64,000 nt of DNA. Origin: Hedera helix (lineage: Eukaryota; Streptophyta; Magnoliopsida; Apiales; Araliaceae). Of this stretch, positions 47,574-59,600 are shown piece by piece (position 1 is the stretch's first letter; each line of letters starts with the position of its first letter). The notes under the pieces were generated by a model. The model saw only the letters and a program-made list of their open reading frames with translations, was not told the origin of the DNA and did not search any database. The stretch is taken from the NCBI GenBank assembly GCA_947179155.2, contig OX359285.1:13329510-13393509 (forward strand). The letters run 5' to 3'. A program made the position numbers and the translations under genes.

Positions 47574-49180
47574 TTTCATGAATTAGTCAAATACTTAATT
47601 AACCCTAATTACATTCCATTAGTCATTTTGAATTTTCTTCTTACCACACAAGGCTTAACTCCCAAGCTTAGTTAATTCATAACTTAAGATTATCATACAA
47701 TTCCATCATAATTTATTTATTTATTCATCATAATCTTTTCTTTAATTCATAATTAATTCAAATTCATTGAATTAACTAACTCTATATTCTTTCTATCACA
47801 TAATTATACACATACACATAAGTGCACATAATTTTTTTAATAATTCCTCATTTTATTAATGTAGTAGTTTTTACAAAATTCTTGGTCATTACACTTAAAT
47901 TAGGCTTTGGGCTTGGTCCATGCAAGTCATTGGGCTTTAAAACCCTAATTACTGTGCTTAAAACAATAATTAAATTGGGCCTCCTACATTAACCAAGACA
48001 AGGCTTGTCATTTGTTTGTTTAATTAAATTGTCCAACCAATCTTACACAATTCTTATTAATTAATATCATAAACTTAAATTATGCATTATATAATTAACT
48101 TAATTAATTATATTACATAAATTAGTCAAAATACTTAATTAACCCTAATTACATTCCATTAGTCATTTTGAATTTTCTTCTTACCACACAAGGCGTAACT
48201 CTCAAGCTTAGTTAATTCATAACTTAAGATTATCATACAATTCCATAATAATTTATTTATTCATCATAATCCTTTCTTTAATTCAAATTCATTGAATTAA
48301 CTAACTCTATATTCTTTCTATCACATAATTACACACATACACATAAGTGCACATAATTTTTTTAATAATTCCTCATTTTATTAGTGTAGTAGTTTTTACA
48401 AAATTCTTAGTCATTACACTTAAATTAGGCTTTGGGCTTGGTCCATGCAAGTCATTGGGCTTTAAAACCCTAATTACTAGGCTTAGAACAATAATTAAAT
48501 TGGGCCTCCTACATTAACCAACACAAGGCTCGTCATTTGTTTGTTTAATTAAATTGTCCAACCAATCTTACACAATTCTTATTAATTAATATCATAAACT
48601 TCAATTATGCATTATATAATTAACTTAATTAATTATATTACATGAATTAGTCAAATACTTAATTAACCCTAATTACATTCCATTAGTCATTTTGAATTTT
48701 CTTCTTACCACACAAGGCTTAACTCCCAAGCTTAGTTAATTCATAACTTAAGATTATCATACAATTCCATCATAATTTATTTATTCATCATAATCCTTTC
48801 TTTAATTCATAATTAATTCAAATTCATTGAATTAACTAACTCCATATTCTTTCTATCACATAATTACACACATACACATAAGTGCACATAATTTTTTTAA
48901 TAATTCCTCATTTTCTTAATGTAGTAGTTTCTACAAAGTTCTTGGTCATTACACTTAAATTAGGCTTTGGGCTTGGTCCATGCAAGTCATTGGGCTTTAA
49001 AACCCTAATTACTAGGCTTAGAACAATAATTAAATTGGGCCTCCTACATTAACCAACACAAGGCTCGTCATTTGTTTGTTTAATTAAATTGTCCAACCAA
49101 TCTTACACAATTCTTATTAATTAATATCATAAACTTCAATTATGCATTATATAATTAACTTAATTAATAATATTACATGT
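47574..49180. repeat. ~530-bp tandem repeat, three units
   Basis: The phrase ACATTCCATTAGTCATTTTG occurs at 47,611, 48,151 and 48,674 (spacing 540 and 523). Units are highly alike, differing by small indels and single bases; for example, copy 2 lacks an AATTCATAATT-type stretch. Each contains AATTCTTGGTCATTACAC, which resembles an LTR start on the minus strand. Non-coding. Confidence 0.85.
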
Positions 49181-49218
49181 CTTTTCTTTTTGTTCCATCT
49201 TTAATTGTTAAATAAATA

Positions 49219-49230
49219 CACACACACACA

Positions 49231-49289
<59 letters not shown>
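49219..49289. repeat. (AC)n(TA)n microsatellite flanking G
   Basis: AC run at 49,219-49,230 and TA run to 49,289. A further TA run lies after G at 51,236-51,260, so G entered a TA repeat. Confidence 0.9.
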
Positions 49290-49292
<3 letters not shown>

Positions 49293-51230
49293 CGGCGCCG
49301 GGTTTTTTCTTTTTTAGAAAAATATGTTGCTTTTTTTTGTCCCTCTTTCCAAGTTTGAAATCCCTTTTCTTTTCGTCTCGTTTCGTAAAAGGGTGATTTT
49401 GGGAAAAGGTCGGCTTGAGTGTCGACGGGATTTGAAAGATCGATTTTATGATGAGCCAATTGACCAGAGTCGCCAGTTGGTATATTTGCAATGGATGTAC
49501 CAACTCATCCGAGTTTTAGTTTTCGTAATCGTAATGGCTCATATGTGACTCCGAATTAATTGGTCCACAAACCGAGATTCATAGAGTTCGAGGCTTGCTT
49601 AAGCGAGGGGAAGGTGTTAGGCACCCCCCGACTTCCGTGAAACACGGTTACCGCTATCCTGATACTTTTCTTTCCTTTAAATCCTAAAATGTATGTGTGC
49701 GCGTGTGTGCGTGTGTGCCTATGAAAATCGTTGGAATGCTTTATTTCCGAAAGTACTTCTGAAATATCATTAACCCTATGCACGAAGGATTTGATTCGTT
49801 TTGAAAAGTTCATTTTTAAGCTTTCGTTTTTTGATAACAAAATTTTTAATGATGACATTTGCGAAATAAGGTTTTCGAATCCTTCGTCAAATAGGAATGG
49901 AGCTCATCTAATACTTCCAATTTTATCTTACGGATGATCTAATATCCTAGTTTGCTTGATTTTATGAAAAGCTTTATCATTTCATTCCAAAATTATTTTC
50001 TCGCGTCGAAAGGGAAAACCAAGCATTAAAATGACATTGGAGCTATTTGTGGGCATGTAAGCCGTCTAAATAGTCTCAAACACCCCCAATCACATATTTC
50101 ACTATTATGGCCTTAAACCCGATTTTCGGTATCGATATCGTTTTAAGACCCAAAATTTACATATTTACAATAAAGGCGCATCGCGATCGCTACATCCAAA
50201 AGTAGGTTATAAAATAACTAAAAGGATATTATCGAGAGGTTAGGAGGAGATTTCATCCACAATAAATCCTCCTTAACCGTCCGTAATCCATAGATCTAAA
50301 ACATATATAGACTACATCGGATCTAACTTCAAAATACACAAAATCACAATATTTAAACCGTAATGCACCAAAACTTCGGATCCACAGTAGATCCACCCAA
50401 CAAATGCATAAATATTAGATCTATAACAACTTAAACAATAAAATAAAATAAGAACTAGATCTAACTAGATTAAACCAACAAATGCTATAAACTCGAATTT
50501 TCGCATTTCAAATGATGAAATAAATACTTTAACACTTGGAGATCATATAGGATACACTATATGGTGTAAAGATTGAACAACAAACGAAAGAACTCTCACT
50601 TTTTCTCTCAACCTGCAGCTCTCTCTCTCTCTCTTTTCTCTTGCTCGACGCCATTCTTTTTTTCTTCTTCTCCGTCTCGGATGAAAACTGAACGTTCTAT
50701 AGGTCTTTGGAGGCAGCCGCAGGTGCATCTGCGGCTGACCGCAGATCCATCTGCGGCTGCCTGCTATCGTCGTCGCCTCGGCTGCCGTGTGTTTCCTCGA
50801 GCCACGAAAACGCCCAAAAGTCATTGGCCGCAGATGCATCTGCGGTCGTCCGGCTTCTATTTCTCGATTCTCGTGTCACTAATGTCGGTCGTTCGTTTCT
50901 CGCTGGAAGGCTCGTATTTTGTAATTCAGGAATCGCTGGGAGACGTGTTGTATATTTACGGGAGGCTGTGACTTGATATTTCCAGTAGCGAGACCCCCGA
51001 CTACTGTAAGCGTAGTGGCCATTCGTCGTCTTTGGTGATCAAATCAGGCTTTTCTAGATCAGTTGTTTTTCTTGCCTCAAGTAACCTGATGCTCATTGTT
51101 CGTTGTGATAGCTTTGACCATAAGTCGTTGTGGGGCTTTGTGTTGGGGTCCACCTTCCTTTTCGTATATCGGGTCAAGTGACGATTTTGCCCTCCTGTCA
51201 GGGTTAGTGTAAAAGTACAAAATTGGGTGT

Positions 51231-51235
<5 letters not shown>
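49290..51235 (-). mobile_element. G: solo LTR of Tat/Ogre-like style (1,946 bp)
   Basis: On the minus strand it starts TGTAGACACCCAATTTTG at 51,235 and ends CCCGGCGCCGACA at 49,290. TATAT lies on both sides but inside a TA repeat, so it is weak evidence of target duplication. The plus-strand phrases GAGTCGCCAG and GAGGGGAAGGTGTTAGGCAC (49,605-49,624) are of a kind common in plant Tat/Ogre-like LTRs. More GC-rich than its surroundings. Three nested palindromes occur at 50,716-50,845. Open frames here lack any recognisable domain. Confidence 0.6.
50716..50845. repeat. Palindromes of the CCGCAGATGCATCTGCGG type in G
   Basis: GCCGCAG-GTGCAT-CTGCGGC at 50,716-50,735; CCGCAGATCCATCTGCGG at 50,739-50,756 (near-palindrome); CCGCAGATGCATCTGCGG at 50,828-50,845 (perfect 18 bp). 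Confidence 0.85.
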
Positions 51236-51261
<26 letters not shown>

Positions 51262-51347
51262 CATCCAACCAAATCATTTGCACAAAATTTACAATTATCA
51301 TCATTTCATTTAATAATAATGTTATATAGAATTTCTTGGTCATTACA

Positions 51348-52430
51348 TTAGATGTGTGTTATTCTTCAGATTATTTGTTGTCATAGTTTTAAGGAAGATA
51401 ATCTACTAGTTTTGAGCCTAAATTAATCGATAATTATTTCTTGGGTAGCAAACATTCAACTACAATTGTTCCTTTTTGGATAACAATTTAGTTTGATCAT
51501 CATGCACTAGTTTTAACCTAAACAATGAACTTTAAGCTATAAATCCCTTTTTCTTTTTCTTTTTAGTTTTATCTTTTTCAAACTTCTTATATTCTGGGTA
51601 TAAATTAAATGGTTAATTATTTTGACTAAATTATAATTAGTGATAATTAATCCCTGGATTTATCCGTATCAAGAAAAATAGTATTTGTCAGAAAATAGCT
51701 CTTAGCATGCCCTATCCAGGAGGCAACCAACACACTTATATTTCCACATCAACTTCGGGAGACTCAACGCGCTTATTGACATCACACACCATCCATCATA
51801 GCGCCCAAGAAGAAGTTGAGGCAAGACATTGGCCTTTTCCACCCAAGAGGGTCAAAATAGGCTAAGTATAGATAACTTCACTAGATGAGCCACTATAAGG
51901 AGGTGCCTCATGCCATCACCTAGTGCATATTCCATTCTACAAGCAATCAAGAAGGTATGGAAGAAAGATAAGTCAAATATGCAAGGTATGAGGAAATGAA
52001 GTTAAGCAACTAAGGAGTAAAAGCAAGGCAAGTGAGGAGAAAACCCTAGGGTCGACCCGTTGGGAGCTCACCTCATGGAAAAGCCTCCCTAAGGCTTATC
52101 CCATCATGATTTAACCTCAACACTTAGTCTAATTCAACAAAACTACACAAGGAGGGATCAAAGTGAAAAGAAGCTAAAGAAAAAGCCATCATGAGGTGGA
52201 AAAGTGCCCAAAGGTCAGCCCATGGGGAGTAGGTCGGCCTGTAGGGAACTCCAACTAATGAAGAGGCTACCCTAAATGTTCTCTCATGTCTCTCTCCCAA
52301 CACCTAGCCAAATTTAAGGAAACCATGTAAAAGAAGACCAATGCATAAAGAAGCAAGAGAAAGATACCATAAAGCAGGAAACTCCCTATGGTCCATCGGT
52401 AGGGATAAATCATCCCCTAGGATCCTCCCC
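51348..52430. other. Unclassified sequence with diverged ~160-180-bp tandem units
   Basis: No long frame. From ~51,690 (TGTCAGAAAATAGCTC, possibly an LTR start) composition becomes less AT-rich. Phrases GGAAAAGYSYCCNAAGG, GGTCGACCCGTTGGGAG / GGTCAGCCCATGGGGAG / GGTCCATCGGTAGGGA recur at about 52,050, 52,215 and 52,390. Probably another decayed retroelement; I cannot name it. Confidence 0.35.
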
Positions 52431-52703
52431 TATAATATCCTAGATATTTTACAAGACTCTTAAAAAAGATCTTGATGATAAAATGAAAGTTGAAGTTTAA
52501 AACCTAGATTTGGAGAAGTAAAATGTGTAGAAATTTAGTAAACATTTTACCTTAATCTTTGTATTAGGATTTACTTGTGAGTAAATGTAGGTTTTTAAAG
52601 TTTAAAACCTAGAATATGATTATTATGTATACTTGGAGGTATATTAATAATAAGGTAATATAATATCTTTAAGGTTCGATAAATGTATTTAACTAAAAGA
52701 GAT
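52431..52703 (+). mobile_element. E-family LTR start, interrupted by H
   Basis: TATAATATCCTAGATATTTTAC and following bases align with the first ~270 bp of LTR E. The element resumes after H at 63,740 and runs off the window. Preceded by TCCCC, whose partner would lie beyond the window. Confidence 0.55.
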
Positions 52704-53116
52704 TGTGACGACCCCGAATCTGGGTCCCTTGAACCTCGGATCCAGTTCAACACTAGTACTATATTTTTCTTATTGTTCATGAAATACAACAATATTATAA
52801 TTGCTAAATAATCATTTATTTATAATTTTACAACATCTCTTTATATTTAAGAATCGAAATCTTTAAACGTTCCTAGTATGTCTCAATATAATACATCATA
52901 CGACATTCAATTATAATTAATTTGAGTATTTAACACTCATATTACCTACCAACCAATTCTTATACTACACAATCATTTTACCTATCCAATTCTGACTAAT
53001 ATCTACAATAGTAGTGCTAGACCTTCAGTGAATGTAATATGTATTCCCGTTTCTTGATCTTTATCAAAAATTTCAAATAACTTGCACTATCTAAAAATGT
53101 TGGTTTTAAGTAAGAG

Positions 53117-53132
53117 TGAGCACGACGGCTCA
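53117..53132 (-). promoter_or_regulatory. TGAGC...GCTCA hairpin in H 3' LTR
   Basis: Minus strand TGAGC-CGTCGT-GCTCA, perfect 5-bp stem, inside AAACTTGC...CTCTTACTT. The acceptor-like CAG of the 5' LTR copy is TAG here (near 53,091). Confidence 0.45.
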
Positions 53133-54835
53133 GCAAGTTTAACAGCTACACATAACACCTTGCATGTTTCACATATTAAACATACTCTGCATTTTATACG
53201 TATGTCATGCTTTTCATTTTATGAATGTTTCATACTTCTTTTGCATCGCATATAATACATATCTAGCATATATCAAGTCATGCTTCTTATTCTGTACATA
53301 CTTCGCATATAATCATATTTCATGCGTTTCACATAACACAAATATCATCAATATATTCGCATATCAATAGTTTAATAACATATGGTTGCATAGAAATGCA
53401 CATAGGAGCAAGTTCTGAAAAACTTGTTTGGTTCGCTTCAACTATTTACGCTTATTTTGCGTCTTTCGTTCAACCTACAATTTATATATAAAATTGACAT
53501 AATCATTAGATACAATGACTATTAATTAGTCTTTATATAAGACTCTAACTTCAATTATTAACTCTTAAGATAATCAACAAATGAACCATTAAGTTCAGGA
53601 CAAAAACCCTAGCCCAAATACAGTTCGGACATATCGGGTACGCTTAACCAACTTACGCCTTCACTGCACGTTCTCCCCAAAACCCACTTTTTAATAAGTT
53701 GTCTAAATTAGTCATAAACATGTTATTCACATCAATTTAATTCAATTAACTTTCTTCGTTTACCTAACTTAATTATTTGGACATTTAATAATGTATCAAA
53801 CATCTCAAAATATAATCTACATTCGATAATATAAAACTACATTCAAATATTATTAACCACTTAATAATATTTTAATTACTTATTAATATTATTAACCATT
53901 TAATAATATTTTTAATCTAATATTATTAATCATTTAATAATATTTTAATCATTTATTAATATTATTAACCATTTAATAATATTTTAATCTCTTATTATTA
54001 TTATTAATCACTTAATAATCACTTAATAATATTATTAAATATAAATAATTTACTCCTTTTGTAATATTTAAGATTTAAACAATTAAATATAAATTGTTTA
54101 ATCACTTCCTTATTCCTTTACTTTCTTCCTTTTATTTATTTAATATTAATTAAATAAATAATTAATTAATCTAATTCACCTTACTTGTTTATTCATCTTT
54201 GCATAAATAATTATTTATATAACCTTATTTCTCTTTAATTATTATTTAAAATTATTTAAATAATAATCAATTAATTTATTATCCTCAAATCCTTTAATGA
54301 TTATTTAAATAATACTCACTTAATTAATTAACCCCATTTAATATTCATTAAATAACAAATGATCATTTTCTTCACTTCATCTCCTTTTAATTATTATTTA
54401 ATATCCTTTAAATTATAATTAATTAACTAATTATCCTTATTTATTAAAATAATAAATAATTACCTTATTAACTTCATCTTTCTTTAATTACTATTTAATA
54501 TCCTTTAAATAATAATTAATTATCTAATCAACCTTATTTATTATTTAATATTAATTAAATAATAAATATTTATTTATTAACTTTATATCCTCCGTTATTT
54601 ATTATTTAATAATAAATAATTAGATATTATATTTATTTGCTTTAATTATTATTTACTATCAATTAAATAATAATTAATTATAATAATGGTTTTTATTTAC
54701 TTTATTTATTATTTATTATATAAATAATAAATAATTATTAAACTTGGGTCCCAAATTAATTATATTAATTTTTAAACATCTTTATCCAATTTGGACTTAA
54801 ATGACCTGAACCGACCCGACCCAGAACGAAAAATT

Positions 54836-54873
54836 CACTGCCCATGAACAGTGACTAGGGTCCCGACCCTAGT
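54836..54873 (-). repeat. GC-rich palindromes in H 3' LTR
   Basis: CACTG...CAGTG (54,836-54,853), then ACTAGGGTC-CC-GACCCTAGT (54,854-54,873), perfect arms. The 5' LTR counterpart at 61,376-61,395 is ACTAGGGCC-TC-GGCCCTAGT, also perfect. Confidence 0.8.
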
Positions 54874-55670
54874 GTTGCAGAAACATTTTCTAAGTTTTGT
54901 CTGCTCAACCCTATTTCATTAATACTGCCATAATTTCTTCATTTTAAAATACTTTATTGTTATTCTTGAGTCCATTCTCATCAGAATTTCCTCCTCTACA
55001 ATTTTTCTTTATATCACAAATCCAAATTCCAAATGGAACGGGACTCAAAACTGATCACAATGATAAAGTGAAAACTAACTTCACAAATCATTGGTTCGAT
55101 TGGTTCAAACTTGAATAAAATAACATCTACACACTCAAATGACACCAACTCAGTGTCACTGTTTTCCTAACTTCTTGTTTTACAACATTTCATGATTCGA
55201 TCTCATTTTTGAAAATGTTTTGACAAAAATTTAAGATCAAACCATCTAGGGTTTTACCGATAAATCACTATTTGTGCTTTTCTTCCCCTTAATTGCGTAA
55301 TACACATACCAATACTTGTATTAACTATAGCAAACTATGAATATACCTATATATCATAATTTTAGACCTCTAGAGCAACAAAATAACTTTTGATCGGTTA
55401 AAAATATATTTTAACCATTTAAAACATATATAGACTATAAAAATGAACTAAAGAAGGTTTAGAACATTCTTGAACCTCTTTTACATAGATGTTCTTCTTC
55501 CCCTTGATATGAACTTGTCTTGTGACTCCTCATTGACTATCCTCTAGCAATCTCCTTGGTGGATCTTCAACTCACAAGAGTTTGCTTGCTTTTATCTCAA
55601 AGAAGCTCTCTTTTCTCTCTAGCATTCCTAGTAAAATAATTAACAAACATAACAAGAGTATGGAGGATGC

Positions 55671-55679
55671 TATTTATAG
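55671..55679 (-). promoter_or_regulatory. TATA box of H 3' LTR
   Basis: CTATAAATA on the minus strand; the 5' LTR has TTATAAATA at 62,194-62,202. Confidence 0.5.
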
Positions 55680-55924
55680 AACTTCCCCAATCACCATCAA
55701 CATTCACTAATCAATTAGTGTTGGTTAAATTAGGAGTTAATTGTGTTTACCATTGGATTGATGGACTACTTGAAATGACCTCCATCAAGCTTGCTTACAA
55801 GTTATTGGTTGAGTAACTTATAAGCTACACAAAAGAAACAAGCCAACATGTGGCCCCCCCTCCTAGTGTTGACCGGCCATATGGCCTTAAATGAGCCGAT
55901 TTTCATTTAATTTTTCTTCCTTTC

Positions 55925-55948
55925 TATATATATATATATATATATATA
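55925..55948. repeat. (TA)n, left border of virus insert
   Basis: TA run. The matching run on the right is 57,430-57,466. The equivalent place in the H 5' LTR (about 62,450-62,482) is a short TA-rich stretch without an insert. Confidence 0.9.
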
Positions 55949-56009
55949 GGCAGGCAGGGTACTTTAAGCGGAATGCTTTAAGAAAAAATCTTTTGATTAA
56001 TCAGTTAAT

Positions 56010-56198
56010 ATGAGTAGACTTTTTAGATCTAACTCTTCAGTTAGTTCAAGCTCAGCATCCTTGTCCTCTCTTCCAGACATAGTTAATCAGGAAGAACATA
56101 GTTATGATAATCTAAGTCAAGATTTCGGTAATTGGAACATACCTAATATTTCACCCAAAGAAACTTACCACGGCACTACAGGACTTATGACGAACTAG
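56010..56198 (+). pseudogene. Ser-rich fragment, probably of the same pararetrovirus, opposite strand
   Basis: 62-codon frame, Ser-rich at the start, then a DFGNWNIP segment; ends TAG 56,196-56,198. Similar serine-rich and DF-x-NW style stretches are familiar from caulimovirid polyproteins near the movement-protein region, but I identify it only by style. It points toward the minus-strand fragment at 56,204, so the two pieces are head-to-head, which implies an internal inversion if both come from one virus. Confidence 0.4.
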
Positions 56199-56203
56199 GT
56201 GTT

Positions 56204-57425
56204 CTACAGTAAGTAAGGTGACTCAGTTTGGATTTTAAGAATAAAAGGTTTTTCAATTTTATCATCTTGACTATTTTGAAGTCTATCTTCAATTTTATCT
56301 AACTGTTTTCCTAAAGTTGCTAGGTACTGGTTAGTAAAATTATTTTGTTCAATAATTTTCTTATCATCTTTATTGCCATCAGGTATTTTGAAAGGACTAG
56401 CAATGACAGAAGTATTTTTAATAGGTAAAATAATGGTTTCTAAAGGAGGATGGCTAGAAGAAACTCTTGACTGATCTTCTTTAATGAATTGTGTTTTAGT
56501 TATAACATTACATTTTCCATAATATGTTTCATACCATGTATAAAATGTAATATTTATCTTTTCTTTAATTATAATTTTTTTCCATTTTTTAACTATTTTG
56601 TCTCTATCAGTTTCGTTGTGATTTTCACGAAACTGATGTCTTTTACTTTTATTTTCTTTTGAATTAAAATTATTAGTTAAATTTTTCCAATTAATTTTAA
56701 AATCTTTCTATATTACTCTAAGTTGGTGGTGAACTGATTTTGTTTCAAAATTTGACTGTGTGGGTGATAATTGTTGTTCATCATCATCAGATTGATTAAC
56801 AGATTCATTATTATAACAAGGTTGACTAGTCTGACCTTCATTTATGATTCCTTTTAACTTTATATTTTGAAGTGTATGTTTATTTAGTAATTCTGAATCT
56901 TTTCTAGACGGTGCAACTATACTAGCAACATCTTCTATTACTAAAGATCTTCTAAGTCTTGAATCATCAAAACTTATTTTGACTGTACCATCTAGGTATT
57001 GTTTAATATTTTCTAGGTTCATTATGTTATTATTAACTGGCCTTTGGGGCATTTCATTATCTAATATCCATTGTCTCGGGAGAGTTATATCTCTCCAAAG
57101 AATAGTCTTTGGGACCTGGATATTGGCATCACTAGTACTGTTTTGAATTAAAACAATCTTATCTTTAGGACTTTTGTTAAGTGCTTTAACATTTAAATTT
57201 GTTTTCATTGTTTTATAATAAATTCTAAATATCAATGCAAGAGCTTGGATCCTTCAATCATCTGAGTGATTTCTCCAGCTGTCTTGATATTTAAAGTTAA
57301 TGATTTTAATAAATGTGGGTCACTTAGACTTAATGTAAAGTCTGGACAGCAATTGAAATGGACGGGTCCATTATGCAAACTTCACTCCATTATTCCTAAA
57401 ATGCTCGATACATAATTTAAATATC

Positions 57426-57430
<5 letters not shown>
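56204..57430 (-). pseudogene. Endogenous caulimovirid movement-protein region, broken
   Basis: Minus strand, about 400 codons. Upstream part (57,430-57,240) has a segment of the viral 30K movement-protein type (GPVHFNCCPDFTLSLSDP). Then comes a Lys-rich stretch, WRDITLPRQWIL, a possible DGTVKISFDDSRLRRS segment, an acidic DDDEQQ linker, and after 56,707 a Lys/Trp-rich part with FYTWYETYYGK and a heptad-like QYLATLGKQLDKIEDRL. Breaks: TGA at 57,382-57,384, a one-base frameshift near 57,238, TAG at 56,708-56,710; final TAG 56,204-56,206. The movement protein normally carries virus between plant cells; this copy cannot be made whole by one reading frame. Exact genus not determined. Confidence 0.6.

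Positions 57431-57466
<36 letters not shown>
57430..57466. repeat. (AT)n, right border of virus insert
   Basis: AT run joining the virus fragment to H LTR sequence (ATGTTGACCAATCTTTGAC). Confidence 0.9.
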
Positions 57467-57468
<2 letters not shown>

Positions 57469-58685
57469 TGTTGACCAATCTTTGACTTCTATTTGGGCTC
57501 GACCTTGGACTTAGGAATTAAATATATTGGACTCATCCATTTAATTTGTTTTGGCTCAATTTAATTATCACATTGGGCTAACATTAAATACCCTATGTTA
57601 CATTTAGTTAAAACAAGCATTGAGCTAGTTTAATTATTACATGGATCAATGTTAAATTAATTATATGAACTACTAGATTAATTTATGTAACTTAGTTTAA
57701 TACCTCAATTGGACTTATAATATTATCCAATTAGACTTACATTAAATTAATCTACCATATTGGGTTATTCAATTAATTCATCCATAGTTAATTCTTATCA
57801 TCAAATTCACTCACCTAACAATCAACCAATGTTTGGTTAATGCTCTCTCTCTAGTCTACCAACTACGGTTATTAAATTAACCCAACATTGATTAATTCTC
57901 TACACTCCACAATATTTTCCAACACTTTAATCAACATTGGACTTTTAAGTGTTTGGGCTACATAGCTTTCTTTGCGTTATGCTCTCTTATTTAATTACTT
58001 GGGCTCACTTATTTAATTATCCATCTTCATACAAGCATTCTCATATTGGGCTAACATCTATAATCCTTTTGGGCTAGTCTACTAGTAGTAATTAAATTAC
58101 TTGGACTCTTCATGAGTCTAAATCTTTAAATTTATTTGGACCTCTTTATTAGTACCAACAAGACTTTCAATAATTCAAATATTGGGCTTGCTTTAATCCA
58201 TTAATGGACTCTATACAACAACTTAATAATTAAGTTAATTACTTAATTAATTACTTCTTAATATTGTCATTCTAGACAAACATTCTAGTTTTTCCATAAC
58301 TTTAACTCATAACTAATATAATTACCATAATTAATTATATTTCATGATTTTCCTTCTTACTTCATATTTAACTAATTAATTTATTAGTTTTGGTTGAGTA
58401 TTAAATTAGCCATCTTCTTATTTGACTAACAAACACCACTCTAGGTATGTATATATATATATATAACCACCTTCACTTCTCAATTGAATTTATTTTCTTA
58501 ATAAATTCTCTACATGCATTATTAAAATATTCTCACATTTAATTTTTAACAAATAAATTATGTTAAAAAAAATGTTTATCCATTTTCTACACAACTCACT
58601 TATCTAACTCTAGGTTTTAAATCATAACCTTTAATTAATATTTAAAATCTTCTCTATAATTCTTGTAAATATCTGGAATATTATA

Positions 58686-59212
58686 TTCACCCACTCTTAT
58701 AAGAACTTCGTCTTCAAAATTTCATCATACTCATTTCTACCAGTTTATCCATCGTCATGAAACCAAGCACAAATCCCTGCCCATACAAGGAAGTGTACAA
58801 TTCAACCACTACCATGTGTCCTCAATGAAAAATCCCACATACCCTATTATTTCCTTAACTGAATACGAATTCTCTCAATCCATATTTTAGCACATATGAC
58901 TCATTACGAGTTCATCTCTCTAGATTATTGCATGACCTTATTAGCATTTTCTTTCTACTTCTCAAAATCTTATTTATAAGATATCTTCTATAATTTCCTT
59001 GAATTAGGTACAACATGACCCTTTTTATTTCTCTTACATCTCCTCAAATCCACCTTTGGATAATCTTATATATATGAATTTTTTAAATTCATATTTTATT
59101 ACTTAAACTCTACATGAGTTTATTTCTTTACCATTTTACGTATATTCTACTACGGTTATAGCCTAAGGTACTCTTACCTAAGGTTTTTAACCTATCAGCT
59201 TTGATACAAACT
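58686..59212 (-). other. Internal region of H with primer-binding site and polypurine tract
   Basis: Only 527 bp. Minus strand: TTTGTATCAAAGCTG at about 59,210-59,196 is the primer-binding site (compare TTGGTATCAGAGCTG). The end reads GAAATTTTGAAGACGAAG then ATAAGAGTGGGTGAA (58,700-58,686), the pol-end and polypurine style of gypsy A. No domain of gag or pol remains in between. Confidence 0.75.
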
Positions 59213-59600
59213 TGTGACGACCCTAAATCTAGGTCCCTTGAACCTCGGATCCGGTTCAACACTAGTACTACATTTTTCTTATTATTCATGAATTACAACA
59301 ATATTATAATTACTAAATAATCATTTATTTACAATTTTACAACACCTCTTTATATTCCAGAATTGAAATCTTTAAACATTCCTAGTATGTCTCAATATCA
59401 TACATGATACGACATTCAATTATAATTAATTTGAGTATTTATCATTCATATTACCTACCAACCAATTCTTATACTACACAATCATTTTACCTGTCCAATT
59501 CAGACTGATATCTACAATGGTAGTGCTAGACCTTCAGTGAATGTAATATATATTCCTGTTTCTTGATCTTTCTCAAAAATATTCGAATAACTTGCACTAT

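Larger units (their letters stand above)
42678..49284 (-). mobile_element. F: minus-strand LTR-like sequence split by E and G
   Basis: Pieces 42,678-43,249, 47,574-49,284 and 51,241-51,347. On the minus strand it would start at 51,347 with TGTAATGACCAAGAA, like LTR C. The 530-bp tandem units each contain the same GGTCATTACA phrase. A palindrome ACCCCCT-A-AGGGGGT lies at 42,934-42,948 and a ~50-bp duplication (CTTAGTTGTGTTAAT) at 42,690-42,770. The end near 42,678 against C3 is not resolved. No gene. Confidence 0.45.
52704..58685 (-). repeat. H 3' LTR with pararetrovirus insert
   Basis: Minus strand: starts TATAATATTCC at 58,685, ends GGGGTCGTCACA at 52,704. Without the insert (55,949-57,430 plus TA runs) about 4.46 kb, matching the 5' LTR. 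TATA box 55,671-55,679, donor-like GAG|GTTCAAG near 55,475, GC island 54,836-54,873, AT tract 53,800-54,740, hairpin 53,117-53,132. Plus-strand open frames rich in CATTT/TATAC words are not genes. Confidence 0.88.

Noticed and set aside
47574..49180. CRISPR-like or satellite array
   Set aside because: Units are ~530 bp with no spacers and the context is a plant retroelement; described as an LTR-internal tandem repeat only.
49201..49548. Several open frames with Ile-Tyr or Tyr-Ile runs
   Set aside because: Translation of the TA microsatellite beside LTR G; the same holds for 34,146-34,382 and 51,001-51,343.
50543..50976. Open frames up to 132 codons in LTR G
   Set aside because: They overlap in several frames on both strands across a GC-rich palindromic region, with no recognisable domain; probably chance.
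53164..53370. Frame present in both H LTRs (53,164-53,370 and 59,674-59,889)
   Set aside because: Shared only because the LTRs are duplicates; rich in repeated CATTT/CATAC words, with length and start differing by indels, no domain.
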